Positions 1 through 7,136 of a stretch of 64,000 nt of DNA are shown in pieces. A model generated the notes under the pieces. That model did no database searches. It was not told the origin of the DNA and worked only from the letters and a program-made list of their open reading frames with translations. This DNA is from Bacteroidales bacterium (GTDB lineage: Bacteria > Bacteroidota > Bacteroidia > Bacteroidales > F082): assembly GCA_016936355.1 (NCBI GenBank), contig JAFGYB010000066.1, positions 1 through 64,000 on the forward strand, read 5' to 3'. The number at the start of each line of letters is the position of its first letter. The stretch's first letter is position 1. Both the position numbers and the translations under genes were made by a program.

Positions 1-171
1 CTTTTCAAACGGAGCATCCATACACCAGTAGCACCCCCCGGCCAGGGTGGCGGTTTGAAAACTTCCGTTATTGATGAGATTATTTTCAGTCATGTTTTTC
101 TGTGCGTCTAAGTGATTACAGCCCAGCAAAAGGACTGTACTTATCATAAGAAATAACCAGTTTACTTTCAT
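1..171 (-). CDS. msrA: Peptide-methionine (S)-S-oxide reductase MsrA, lipoprotein form (5' part only)
   Basis: Only the first 57 codons lie in the window; the gene runs off the left edge. MsrA reduces the S-epimer of methionine sulfoxide in proteins using a catalytic Cys. The fragment has a hydrophobic signal segment ending in LLLGC, a good lipobox, so the enzyme is probably a periplasm-facing lipoprotein. It then has the family signature GGCYWCMDAPFEK near residues 46-57, where the first Cys is the catalytic one (most homologs read GCFWC). The start is the ATG at 171-169. A terminator hairpin separates it from the flavodoxin gene upstream. Identity is clear from the motif; nothing can be said about a fused MsrB domain because the rest is missing. 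Confidence 0.88.
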   Translation of the reverse strand, partial: MKVNWLFLMISTVLLLGCNHLDAQKNMTENNLINNGSFQTATLAGGCYWCMDAPFEK

Positions 172-233
172 GTCTTTTCACTTTGTTCATTTAATTAGTC
201 GGATGAAGGTTTATTTCCTTACAAAAAATAAAA

Positions 234-260
234 AATCCCGACAACAAAGTAGCCGGGATT
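234..260 (-). terminator. Intrinsic terminator after flavodoxin gene
   Basis: AATCCCG (234-240) pairs with CGGGATT (254-260) around a 13-nt loop. In the minus orientation the stem is followed by a T-rich run (TTTTTTATTTTTTG). It lies about 50 nt downstream of the flavodoxin stop and before msrA. Confidence 0.75.
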
Positions 261-309
261 CATAATTTTATAAAAAGAAAACTGGTAATCCAATTGCTTC
301 TTAGTTGTC

Positions 310-813
310 TTATTTGAGTTCTTTTTTCAGTTGTTCTACCCAGGCTTCAATTTGTCCGTCTACTTTTTCCGACATGTTGTGTTCGTCGATCACCAGACCC
401 ACAAATTTTCCATCCTTGTCGGCCAGTGAGAAATAGTAGTTGTAGCCTTCAGTCGGCCAGCTTCCTACCACACAGGATTTATCGGGAAGACGGCAGTACA
501 GAATCCCCAAACCGTCCACAAAACTTTCGGGATATTCTTTCTGGTCGCCCAGTCCGAACATGGCCAGTTTCTTTTTGGAGTAATCAATTTGTTCCAGTTT
601 TACAATGGCGCGTTCCCAGTCGTCCTGCATTTCGCCGATGCCCCAGGCTGAAGTACCAAAAATCAGTCGGTCATATTTGTCGATGTCTTCCAGTTCCGCA
701 TCACGTACGTTGTGTATTTCAACGGTCTGATCCCCAAAGGCATTTTTTATTTTGTGCGCAATTTTCTCGGTCATTCCGTAAGTTGAACCGTAAAATAATC
801 CGATTGTTTTCAT
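310..813 (-). CDS. Flavodoxin (long-chain type)
   Basis: This is a 167-aa FMN-binding electron carrier, the usual length for long-chain flavodoxins. The N-terminal phosphate loop GSTYGMTEKIA (residues 9-19) matches the S/T-x-T-G-x-T FMN-phosphate motif. An aromatic-containing loop, GTSAWGIGEMQDDWE, sits where the 50s loop stacks on the isoalloxazine, and GLGDQKEYPESFVDG corresponds to the 90s loop. It is a cytosolic low-potential electron donor, often induced under iron limitation in other bacteria; that regulation is not shown here. It is monocistronic, with its own promoter (844-851) and terminator (234-260). Whether it is fldA or a paralog cannot be told. Confidence 0.93.
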   Translation of the reverse strand: MKTIGLFYGSTYGMTEKIAHKIKNAFGDQTVEIHNVRDAELEDIDKYDRLIFGTSAWGIGEMQDDWERAIVKLEQIDYSKKKLAMFGLGDQKEYPESFVDGLGILYCRLPDKSCVVGSWPTEGYNYYFSLADKDGKFVGLVIDEHNMSEKVDGQIEAWVEQLKKELK

Positions 814-843
814 CGTAATCTGTATTCATTTTAAATAACGCCG

Positions 844-872
844 CAAAAGTAAGGGTTTTTTGCGTGGCAAAG
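844..872 (-). promoter_or_regulatory. Bacteroidota promoter of flavodoxin gene
   Basis: On the minus strand TACTTTTG (forward 844-851) is an exact TAnnTTTG -7 element. A TTTG (forward 868-871) lies upstream at approximately -33 spacing. The predicted start site is about 25 nt upstream of the ATG. Confidence 0.75.
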
Positions 873-907
873 AAATTCGTTTAGAATTTTTTAAGTGAAG
901 TTTGTGT

Positions 908-1510
908 TTAACCTTTGTTTTCCATTTCGTCCATACTCACCAGCTGATTCATGAGGGCGTATACCGTAAGCCCCGAAACGGTTTTGATCCCCAGTTTTTT
1001 GTTGATATTTTTCCGGTGGGTGGTCACCGTGTGCACACTCAGAAAAAGTTTGTCGGCAATTTCCTGGTTGGTGAGCCCCAGCACCACTTCTTTCAGGATC
1101 GTGGCTTCGCGTTTGCTCAGCACTTGTTTTTTGTCTTGCTCATCCGAAACCGGTTCGCACACGTTCCTGATTTTTTTCTGAATTTCCAGTTTGTTATCCG
1201 AAAAGAACAACAGGTTGGCAAACGGGCTTTTCATGTTCTCCGGAGCCGATTTGTCCATCAGGCCGAAAATCAACGGACTGATGTGCTCATTCAACGTGTT
1301 CAGAAAAACAGCTACCGGCTGATCCAGCGAAAAGGGATTCACGATCACCACATCCGGATTTTGCTTGATCAGCAGATGGGCCAGGTTTTTCTCTGAACCC
1401 ATGCAGGCTTTCTGAAAAACCATACCCGGCAGCTCACTGATGATGGCTTCCAGTCCCGCCTGGATCAGGTAATTCTTTTCGATGACAACAACGTTTCTGA
1501 ACTGCCCCAT
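908..1510 (-). CDS. NarL/LuxR-type regulator with degenerate receiver domain
   Basis: A 200-aa protein with a receiver-like N-terminus (about residues 5-115) and a canonical LuxR/GerE helix-turn-helix (about 130-190: LSKREATILKEVVLGLTNQE...). The fold motif of a receiver is recognisable (VVVIEKNYLIQAGLEAII, then PDVVIVNPFS). However, the acidic pocket is reduced to Glu11-Lys12 and the phosphoacceptor Asp position is Asn58, so conventional phosphorylation is unlikely. It overlaps the upstream hemerythrin-like gene by one base (TAATG), which implies translational coupling. By inference it is a DNA-binding partner of that putative O2/NO/iron sensor. Confidence 0.85.
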   Translation of the reverse strand: MGQFRNVVVIEKNYLIQAGLEAIISELPGMVFQKACMGSEKNLAHLLIKQNPDVVIVNPFSLDQPVAVFLNTLNEHISPLIFGLMDKSAPENMKSPFANLLFFSDNKLEIQKKIRNVCEPVSDEQDKKQVLSKREATILKEVVLGLTNQEIADKLFLSVHTVTTHRKNINKKLGIKTVSGLTVYALMNQLVSMDEMENKG

Positions 1511-2238
1511 TAGTTTCCTCCTTTGATGGCTTTTTCCATAGCTTCTACTTTGGGAATCAGAATCAGGTCTTCGATGCGGGCGTGTTCGGCCAGTTCTTTT
1601 TCCAGCGTGAAGATTTCCCGGAGAATCTGATACCAGAGTGCGTCGTTGTTGGGTGTGGGCAGGTATCGGATGATGATGTTTTTCAGATCAAAGATTTTGG
1701 CTTCCACATCTTCGTGCTCGGCTTCATACTCCACAATGGGGTGGGTTTGTATTTTATGCAATAGTTGTTCTTCCGCAGTGCCTGCTTCCAACGCCTTTTC
1801 CAGTTTCAGCACGTAAGGAAAAATGATTTGATCTTCGCGTTCAATATGTTTGGCAAATTCTTCGCGGTATTCGTTGAAAAACTTTTTAATCAAACCATAA
1901 GTGGTTTTGTTGACGTCGTCTTCGCGGAGTGTTCTTTCGATCAGGTCGGCAATTTCAGGGGTTTTGTCTTCCAGAAAATAGCGATGGGCTTTTTGCAGGT
2001 AATCGATGAGCAGACTGGCCTTGAAACTTTGCAGTTGTTCGGTAGGAAAATAGAGCTTGTCGTGAAAAGCATTCAGTGTAATGACGAAGAACTGTACATG
2101 CAATCCGTGGGTTTTACAGATCTCTTCGATGGTCTGATCTCCGAAGCCAAGATGGATTCCAAAGCGGTTGATGACGGGAACCAGCGTGGGATCGTGGAGC
2201 ACCACATCCGCCATTTTCATTTTCTGATCGATGAGCAT
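1510..2238 (-). CDS. Hemerythrin-like (RIC/ScdA-related) diiron protein
   Basis: A 242-aa cytosolic protein. The first ~60 residues (MADVVLHDPTLVPVINRFGI...) resemble the ScdA/RIC N-terminal domain, but the usual CCGG cysteine pair is replaced by LGFGD. The rest is hemerythrin-like, with His/Glu pairs typical of carboxylate- and His-bridged diiron sites: HIEREDQIIFPYVLKLE, YEAEHEDVEAKIF and EHARIEDLILIPKVEA. Family members bind O2 or NO or help repair Fe-S clusters. Loss of the N-terminal cysteines argues against classical RIC iron-donor chemistry and for sensing. It is first in a two-gene operon with the LuxR-type gene and has a promoter at 2258-2265. Confidence 0.85.
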   Translation of the reverse strand: MLIDQKMKMADVVLHDPTLVPVINRFGIHLGFGDQTIEEICKTHGLHVQFFVITLNAFHDKLYFPTEQLQSFKASLLIDYLQKAHRYFLEDKTPEIADLIERTLREDDVNKTTYGLIKKFFNEYREEFAKHIEREDQIIFPYVLKLEKALEAGTAEEQLLHKIQTHPIVEYEAEHEDVEAKIFDLKNIIIRYLPTPNNDALWYQILREIFTLEKELAEHARIEDLILIPKVEAMEKAIKGGN

Positions 2239-2257
2239 AAATTAGTGATTTGGAGTA

Positions 2258-2265
2258 CAAAAATA
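2258..2265 (-). promoter_or_regulatory. -7 element of hemerythrin/LuxR operon
   Basis: TATTTTTG on the minus strand is an exact TAnnTTTG match 20 nt upstream of the start codon. Confidence 0.7.
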
Positions 2266-2292
2266 CGGAATTTGAGATAAGGTGGGAAATAG

Positions 2293-2313
2293 GAAGTCTG
2301 AAGTCGGAAGTCA
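2293..2313. repeat. Three tandem GAAGTCN heptamers
   Basis: GAAGTCT, GAAGTCG and GAAGTCA follow one another without gaps. This is a short 7-bp-period tandem repeat in noncoding DNA. Confidence 0.8.
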
Positions 2314-2333
2314 GGAAAAAATAAGAAAGTTCA

Positions 2334-2363
2334 ACCCTGAGCCGGTGAAACCGGCGTGAGGGT
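2334..2363. other. Strong palindromic hairpin, REP-like or RNA element
   Basis: GCCGGT-GAA-ACCGGC (2341-2355) is a perfect 6-bp stem with a 3-nt loop. It is nested inside ACCCT (2334-2338) and AGGGT (2359-2363). There is no T-run on either side, so it is not an obvious terminator. Confidence 0.6.
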
Positions 2364-2549
2364 CTTAAAGTGCACACCAGAAATGCAAATAATTTCAGCA
2401 GTTTTTCATATTTGGTTAAGGGTGGGGGCATTGATCAGGGGAATGAGACCTTTTACTGTGGTTTGGAAAGACCGGGAATAAGAATAGGAGTTTTTCGATT
2501 TTTTAAGACCGGGAGTACCGACAAAATGTCAGTTTTTCTGTTTTTTTCC

Positions 2550-2557
2550 TAACTTTG
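2550..2557 (+). promoter_or_regulatory. -7 element of pheT
   Basis: TAACTTTG is an exact TAnnTTTG match, 71 nt upstream of the pheT ATG. Confidence 0.75.
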
Positions 2558-2628
2558 CACTGTGTTTTAAGGCGCAGGAAATGCCTCAAAACGAAAGTTG
2601 AAGTTTTATACCAAAAGAAAAATTAAAA

Positions 2629-5088
2629 ATGAAGATTTCCTATAGTTGGCTGAAGGAATATATTGATTTGGATGTAACCCCCGATGATTTGTCCAAAATA
2701 TTGACAGACAGCGGTCTGGAGGTGGAAGGAACCGAAGAATTCCAGTCGGTAAAGGGCGGTTTGGAAGGAGTGGTGACCGGTGAGGTGCTCACCTGTGAAA
2801 AACATCCCAATGCCGATAAGCTGAGTGTGACCACGGTGAACGTGGGTAACAGTCGGGTGTTGCCGATTGTTTGCGGGGCGCCCAATGTGGCCAAAGGACA
2901 AAAGGTTTTGGTGGCTACGGTGGGAACCCTTTTGTACAGTGGGGAAGAGTCGTTCCAGATCAAAAAAGCCAAGATTCGCGGTGAGGTCTCTGAAGGGATG
3001 ATTTGTGCCGAAGATGAACTGAATCTGGGCACTTCACACGACGGCATCATGGTATTGCCTGATGAGGTTGTGCCTGGAACGCCGGCTGCCAACTATTTCG
3101 ATATTACCAATGATGTAATTTTTGAAATCGGATTAACGCCCAATCGTTCGGATGCTACATCGCACATCGGAACAGCCCGCGACCTGGTGGCTGCTTTGAA
3201 CCGTCATTTTGATACAAGAAAATATTCGCTGAAGCTGCCTTCAGTTGATCATTTTAAAATTGATAACCACGATCTGGATATTGATGTTGTTGTCAAGGAT
3301 ACAGAGGCTTGTCCCCGGTATTCGGGCATTACTTTAAAAGATATTAAAGTGCAGGAATCGCCGCAATGGCTCAAAACCAAACTGGAAAGCATTGGCCTGC
3401 GCCCCATCAACAATGTGGTGGACAGTACCAATTTTGTGTTGCACGAAACCGGTCATCCGTTGCATGCTTTTGATGCGGATAAGATTACCGGAAATAAAGT
3501 TGTGGTTCAAAAACAACCCAGCGACACCCCGTTTGTAACCCTGGATGAAGTGGAACGGAAGTTACATGCCGACGATCTGATGATTTGCAATACGGAAGCA
3601 GGCATGTGTATTGCCGGAGTGTTTGGCGGTGCTGAATCAGGCGTTACTGAAGAAACAACTTCCGTATTTCTTGAAAGCGCCTATTTCGATCCCAAACATG
3701 TGCGCAAGACATCCAAACGGCATGCGTTGCAAACCGATGCCAGTTTCCGCTTCGAACGCGGTGCCGATCCCAACATCACTTTGTATGCCTTGAAACGGGC
3801 CGCCTTGTTGATTAAAGAACTGGCGGGCGGAACTATTTCCTCGGAAATTAAAGACGTTTATCCGAAGCCTGTTGAAGCCTGGAAGGTGGAAGTGAACTAT
3901 GCCAATGTGGATCGCTTGATTGGCAACAAACTGGACCGGGAAGTAATGAAGACCATTGTGCAGGATCTGCAAATGGAGCTGGTGGAAGAAAGTGCCGAAG
4001 GTTTTACGTTGAAAGTTCCTCCTTTTAAAGTGGATGTGTTGCGTGAAGTGGATGTGATCGAAGAAATTCTGCGTATTTACGGATACAACAATGTACAGTT
4101 TGAAGACAAAATCCACTCATCGGTGAGTCTGCGGTTGAAACCGGATCCGGAAAAAATACAAAACCTGGTTTCCGATTACCTGGTCAGCCATGGTTTTGCA
4201 GAAATGATGAACAATTCACTGACCAAATCGGACTATGTGGAGAAGAACAAGGAGTTCAACAGCAAACATAATGTCTCGTTGCTGAACCCGTTGAGTAAGG
4301 ACCTGGATATTTTGCGTCAGACACTGTTGTTTGGCGGACTAGAGGTGATTGCCTACAATCAGAACCGGAAAGTTCAGGATTTGAAGCTGTTTGAATTCGG
4401 CAAAACCTACATGAAAAAAGACGGCTATGATCAGTCGCGGGGGGTGAAAAACTATAAGGAAGAGAAACACCTGATGTTGTTTGCTACCGGTGCCTTACAG
4501 GCGGAAAACTGGAATGCACAGCAGAAACCTGTTGATTTTTATTTTGTGAAAGGACAGGTGGAAAGCATTTTCGATATGCTGGGAATTCAAACGGACAAAT
4601 GGGAAACGGATGAATTTACCAACGGCAATTTCCGTTACGGACTTCAGATGGTTTCCGGTGGACAAGTCGCTGTTCAGGTGGGTTCCGTAGCGCCGGCTTT
4701 ACTGAAGGAAATGGGCATTAAATCTGAAGTGCTGGTTGCTGACATCCTTTGGGATGTGGTATTGAAGCAGGTTCCGAAACACGATGTTATGTTTGCCCCC
4801 ATTCCCAAATTTCCTGCTGTACGCCGTGACCTGGCACTGGTGCTGAACAAAGAAGTCCGCTTCAGCGATTTGAAAAAACTGGCCTTCCAGACCGAACGAA
4901 AACTGCTGCAGTCGGTAGGAATTTTCGATGTGTACGAAGGAGACAAAATCCCGGAAGGAAAGAAATCCTATGCACTTTCCTTTATTTTACTGGATGAAAA
5001 CAAGACATTGACGGATAAAGCCATTGACAAAACCATGCAGCGGTTGCAACAGGCTTTTGAACGGGAACTGGATGCCCGGTTGCGTTAA
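2629..5088 (+). CDS. pheT: Phenylalanine-tRNA ligase beta subunit
   Basis: 819 aa, the normal length for bacterial PheT. With PheS it forms the alpha2-beta2 enzyme that charges tRNA-Phe. The N-terminus MKISYSWLKEYIDLD is diagnostic. It is followed by the tRNA-binding (EMAP-like) domain (about 40-150, HPNADKLSVTTVNVG), the B3/4 editing region with EIGLTPNRSDATSHIG, the B5 domain and the catalytic-like core. The C-terminal anticodon-binding (FDX-ACB) domain spans the last ~90 residues (FPAVRRDLALVLNKEV). pheS is not adjacent. The gene is followed after 25 bp by the sigma-54 activator, so the two may be co-transcribed. Confidence 0.98.
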   Translation: MKISYSWLKEYIDLDVTPDDLSKILTDSGLEVEGTEEFQSVKGGLEGVVTGEVLTCEKHPNADKLSVTTVNVGNSRVLPIVCGAPNVAKGQKVLVATVGTLLYSGEESFQIKKAKIRGEVSEGMICAEDELNLGTSHDGIMVLPDEVVPGTPAANYFDITNDVIFEIGLTPNRSDATSHIGTARDLVAALNRHFDTRKYSLKLPSVDHFKIDNHDLDIDVVVKDTEACPRYSGITLKDIKVQESPQWLKTKLESIGLRPINNVVDSTNFVLHETGHPLHAFDADKITGNKVVVQKQPSDTPFVTLDEVERKLHADDLMICNTEAGMCIAGVFGGAESGVTEETTSVFLESAYFDPKHVRKTSKRHALQTDASFRFERGADPNITLYALKRAALLIKELAGGTISSEIKDVYPKPVEAWKVEVNYANVDRLIGNKLDREVMKTIVQDLQMELVEESAEGFTLKVPPFKVDVLREVDVIEEILRIYGYNNVQFEDKIHSSVSLRLKPDPEKIQNLVSDYLVSHGFAEMMNNSLTKSDYVEKNKEFNSKHNVSLLNPLSKDLDILRQTLLFGGLEVIAYNQNRKVQDLKLFEFGKTYMKKDGYDQSRGVKNYKEEKHLMLFATGALQAENWNAQQKPVDFYFVKGQVESIFDMLGIQTDKWETDEFTNGNFRYGLQMVSGGQVAVQVGSVAPALLKEMGIKSEVLVADILWDVVLKQVPKHDVMFAPIPKFPAVRRDLALVLNKEVRFSDLKKLAFQTERKLLQSVGIFDVYEGDKIPEGKKSYALSFILLDENKTLTDKAIDKTMQRLQQAFERELDARLR

Positions 5089-5113
5089 TATTTTTTTGAT
5101 ATAAAAACCTGAG

Positions 5114-6355
5114 ATGATGGATGTACAGAGTGTAAAACAACGATTTGGGATCATTGGGAATTCGTCTTTGCTGAACCGCGCCATTGATGTGGCCATGCAG
5201 GTGGCTTCCACTGATCTGACCGTTTTGATCACCGGGGAATCGGGATCGGGAAAAGAAGTTTTTCCTCAGATTATCCACCATTTGAGCCCCCGGAAACACG
5301 GGAATTATATTGCCGTCAACTGCGGTGCTATTCCTGAAGGAACCATTGACTCCGAATTATTTGGTCATGAAAAAGGTTCGTTTACCGGAGCCCACGAGGC
5401 CCGGAAAGGCTATTTTGAGGTGGCCAACGGCGGTACCATCTTTCTGGATGAGGTGGCTGAATTGCCCTTGTCTACACAGGTGCGTTTGTTGCGTGTGCTG
5501 GAGTCAGGGGAGTTTATGAAAGTGGGTTCATCCAAAGTGATTAAAACCGATGTGCGGGTGGTGGCTGCTACCAATGTGAATGTTCCCGAAGCCATTGAAA
5601 AGGGCAAGTTTCGTCAGGATTTGTATTATCGTTTGAATTCCGTGCCTATTTATATTCCGCCGCTACGCGAGCGAAAAGAAGACATTCATTTGTTGTTTCG
5701 AAAGTTTTCTGCCGATTTCGCAGAGAAGTACCGCATGCCTCCTTTGCGTTTGACCGACAATGCGGTTCTTTTGCTGGAAAATTACCGTTGGCCGGGAAAT
5801 ATCCGTCAGCTGAAAAATATTACGGAGCAAATCTCCATTATTGAACAGGAAAAGGAAATAGGTTCCGATGCGCTGGCAAAATATTTACCCGAGACCAACC
5901 AGCGGGTATTGCCGGTTCTGTATCAGAAAAATAAGGAAGAGCATATTTCGGAACGCGATATTCTGTATAAGGTGCTTTTTGATATGCAAAGAGATATCAA
6001 CGATCTGAAAAAGACGGTGGTGCAAATTCTGGATAACGATCAAGCATCGATGGAAAAATCAAGAGCCATGCTGGTGAAGAGTGCTGATGAAGAGGAGTAC
6101 CGGAATATGATTCGTCATTCAGCCAGGGACACCGATGATAGTGAAGTTCAGATTGTTCATCATCACGATGAAAAAGAAGAGGATTTTCATCCTTCCGAAA
6201 TTATTGAAGAATCCCTTTCCTTGCAGGACAAGGAAAAGGAAATGATTCGCAAGGCACTGGAAAAGCATCGCGGCAAACGTAAGGATGCTGCTGAAGAACT
6301 GGGGATTTCAGAACGTACCCTGTATCGGAAAATTAAGGAATATCAGATCCGGTAA
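5114..6355 (+). CDS. Sigma-54-dependent transcriptional activator without sensory N-terminus
   Basis: 413 aa. The AAA+ domain starts almost at the N-terminus: Walker A GESGSGKE, the sigma-54 contact loop as GSFTGA (consensus GAFTGA), and Walker B GGTIFLDEVAELP. A C-terminal Fis-type HTH follows (AAEELGISERTLYRKIKEYQIR). Between them lies a charged, acidic linker of about 110 residues. There is no receiver, GAF or PAS domain, so activity must be controlled by expression or by a partner. An alternative ATG lies one codon downstream. Its last 23 bp overlap the 3' end of the convergent sirtuin gene. The target genes are unknown. Confidence 0.92.
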   Translation: MMDVQSVKQRFGIIGNSSLLNRAIDVAMQVASTDLTVLITGESGSGKEVFPQIIHHLSPRKHGNYIAVNCGAIPEGTIDSELFGHEKGSFTGAHEARKGYFEVANGGTIFLDEVAELPLSTQVRLLRVLESGEFMKVGSSKVIKTDVRVVAATNVNVPEAIEKGKFRQDLYYRLNSVPIYIPPLRERKEDIHLLFRKFSADFAEKYRMPPLRLTDNAVLLLENYRWPGNIRQLKNITEQISIIEQEKEIGSDALAKYLPETNQRVLPVLYQKNKEEHISERDILYKVLFDMQRDINDLKKTVVQILDNDQASMEKSRAMLVKSADEEEYRNMIRHSARDTDDSEVQIVHHHDEKEEDFHPSEIIEESLSLQDKEKEMIRKALEKHRGKRKDAAEELGISERTLYRKIKEYQIR

Positions 6356-7136
6356 TCCCTTTTTCCCTTTCGTCACATTTACATTGATTGGAACAGGTCA
6401 GTTGCAAGCACAATTGCTTCATGACGTTGGTTGCATCACCCTGGATAAAAAGGTCGGTCAACTGACGGGTTACTTCCGTTGCGTCGAGATTAATTTCAAT
6501 AATGCGGGCATTATTTTCCCTGGCTTTTTCCAAAAGAGAATTGGCGGGGAAAACTTCAGCACGGGTTCCGACGATCAATACCAAATCCGTTTTATCAATT
6601 TCGTCAAAAGCTTGTTGTTTGGTAGTCGCTGGTAGTTTCTCATTGAAGAATACAAAGTCGGGTTTTAAAACTCCACGACAAACAAAGCATGTGGGGGGGA
6701 GAAAGTTCAAATCGGCAAAACGATAATCATACTCAGTATTACAACGGGTGCAGATCAGACGTTTGTAGGTTCCGTGTAATTCGAGTACATTTTTACTTCC
6801 TGCATCCTGGTGCAGGTGGTCAATGTTTTGGGTGATCACCGTTTTGATCATTCCCTGCTGTTCCATGATGGAAAGGATGAAGTGCGCCAGGTTGGGCTGG
6901 GCGTGAGTCATCTGATCGTAAAATACTTTTTTGATGATCTTCCAGGTAACCAGGGGTTTCTTATTGAAAAAATCGATGTTGAAATAATTGGGATCCACTT
7001 CTTTCCAGATGCCACCTTCACCTCTGAAAGTGGGAATGCCACTATTGGCTGAAATTCCTGCTCCAGTAAAAGCGATCGCATGCTGCGCCTCCCGAAGCCA
7101 CTGGGCGGCTTGTTCTGTTTTCCCGTCCTTTTTCAT
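6333..7136 (-). CDS. Sir2-family NAD-dependent protein deacylase
   Basis: 267 aa. Sirtuins remove acyl groups from lysines using NAD+. The NAD-binding motif GAGISANSGIPTFRG (about 22-36), the catalytic region TQNIDHLHQDAGSKNVLELHG (catalytic His near the end), and a CTRC...CFVC zinc-binding set are all present. The C-terminus carries a further Cys cluster (CLQLTCSNQCKC), which is unusual. The start overlaps the stop of the upstream acyl-CoA synthetase/acetyltransferase gene (TGATG). This places a putative lysine acetyltransferase and deacetylase in one translationally coupled operon. Its 3' end overlaps the convergent sigma-54 activator by 23 bp. Confidence 0.94.
   Translation of the reverse strand: MKKDGKTEQAAQWLREAQHAIAFTGAGISANSGIPTFRGEGGIWKEVDPNYFNIDFFNKKPLVTWKIIKKVFYDQMTHAQPNLAHFILSIMEQQGMIKTVITQNIDHLHQDAGSKNVLELHGTYKRLICTRCNTEYDYRFADLNFLPPTCFVCRGVLKPDFVFFNEKLPATTKQQAFDEIDKTDLVLIVGTRAEVFPANSLLEKARENNARIIEINLDATEVTRQLTDLFIQGDATNVMKQLCLQLTCSNQCKCDEREKGITGSDIP

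Larger units (their letters stand above)
2239..2628. other. Intergenic region between divergent operons (390 bp)
   Basis: No gene seen. It contains, in order: the hemerythrin-operon promoter, a three-copy GAAGTCN heptamer (2293-2313), a strong hairpin (2334-2363), a 10-bp direct repeat AAGACCGGGA at 2468-2477 and 2505-2514, and the pheT promoter (2550-2557) with a leader of about 65 nt. Short ORFs here lack coding character. Confidence 0.7.

Noticed and set aside
426-818. Plus-strand open frame opposite the flavodoxin gene
   Set aside because: Shadow of the flavodoxin CDS; low-complexity, no motif, no promoter.
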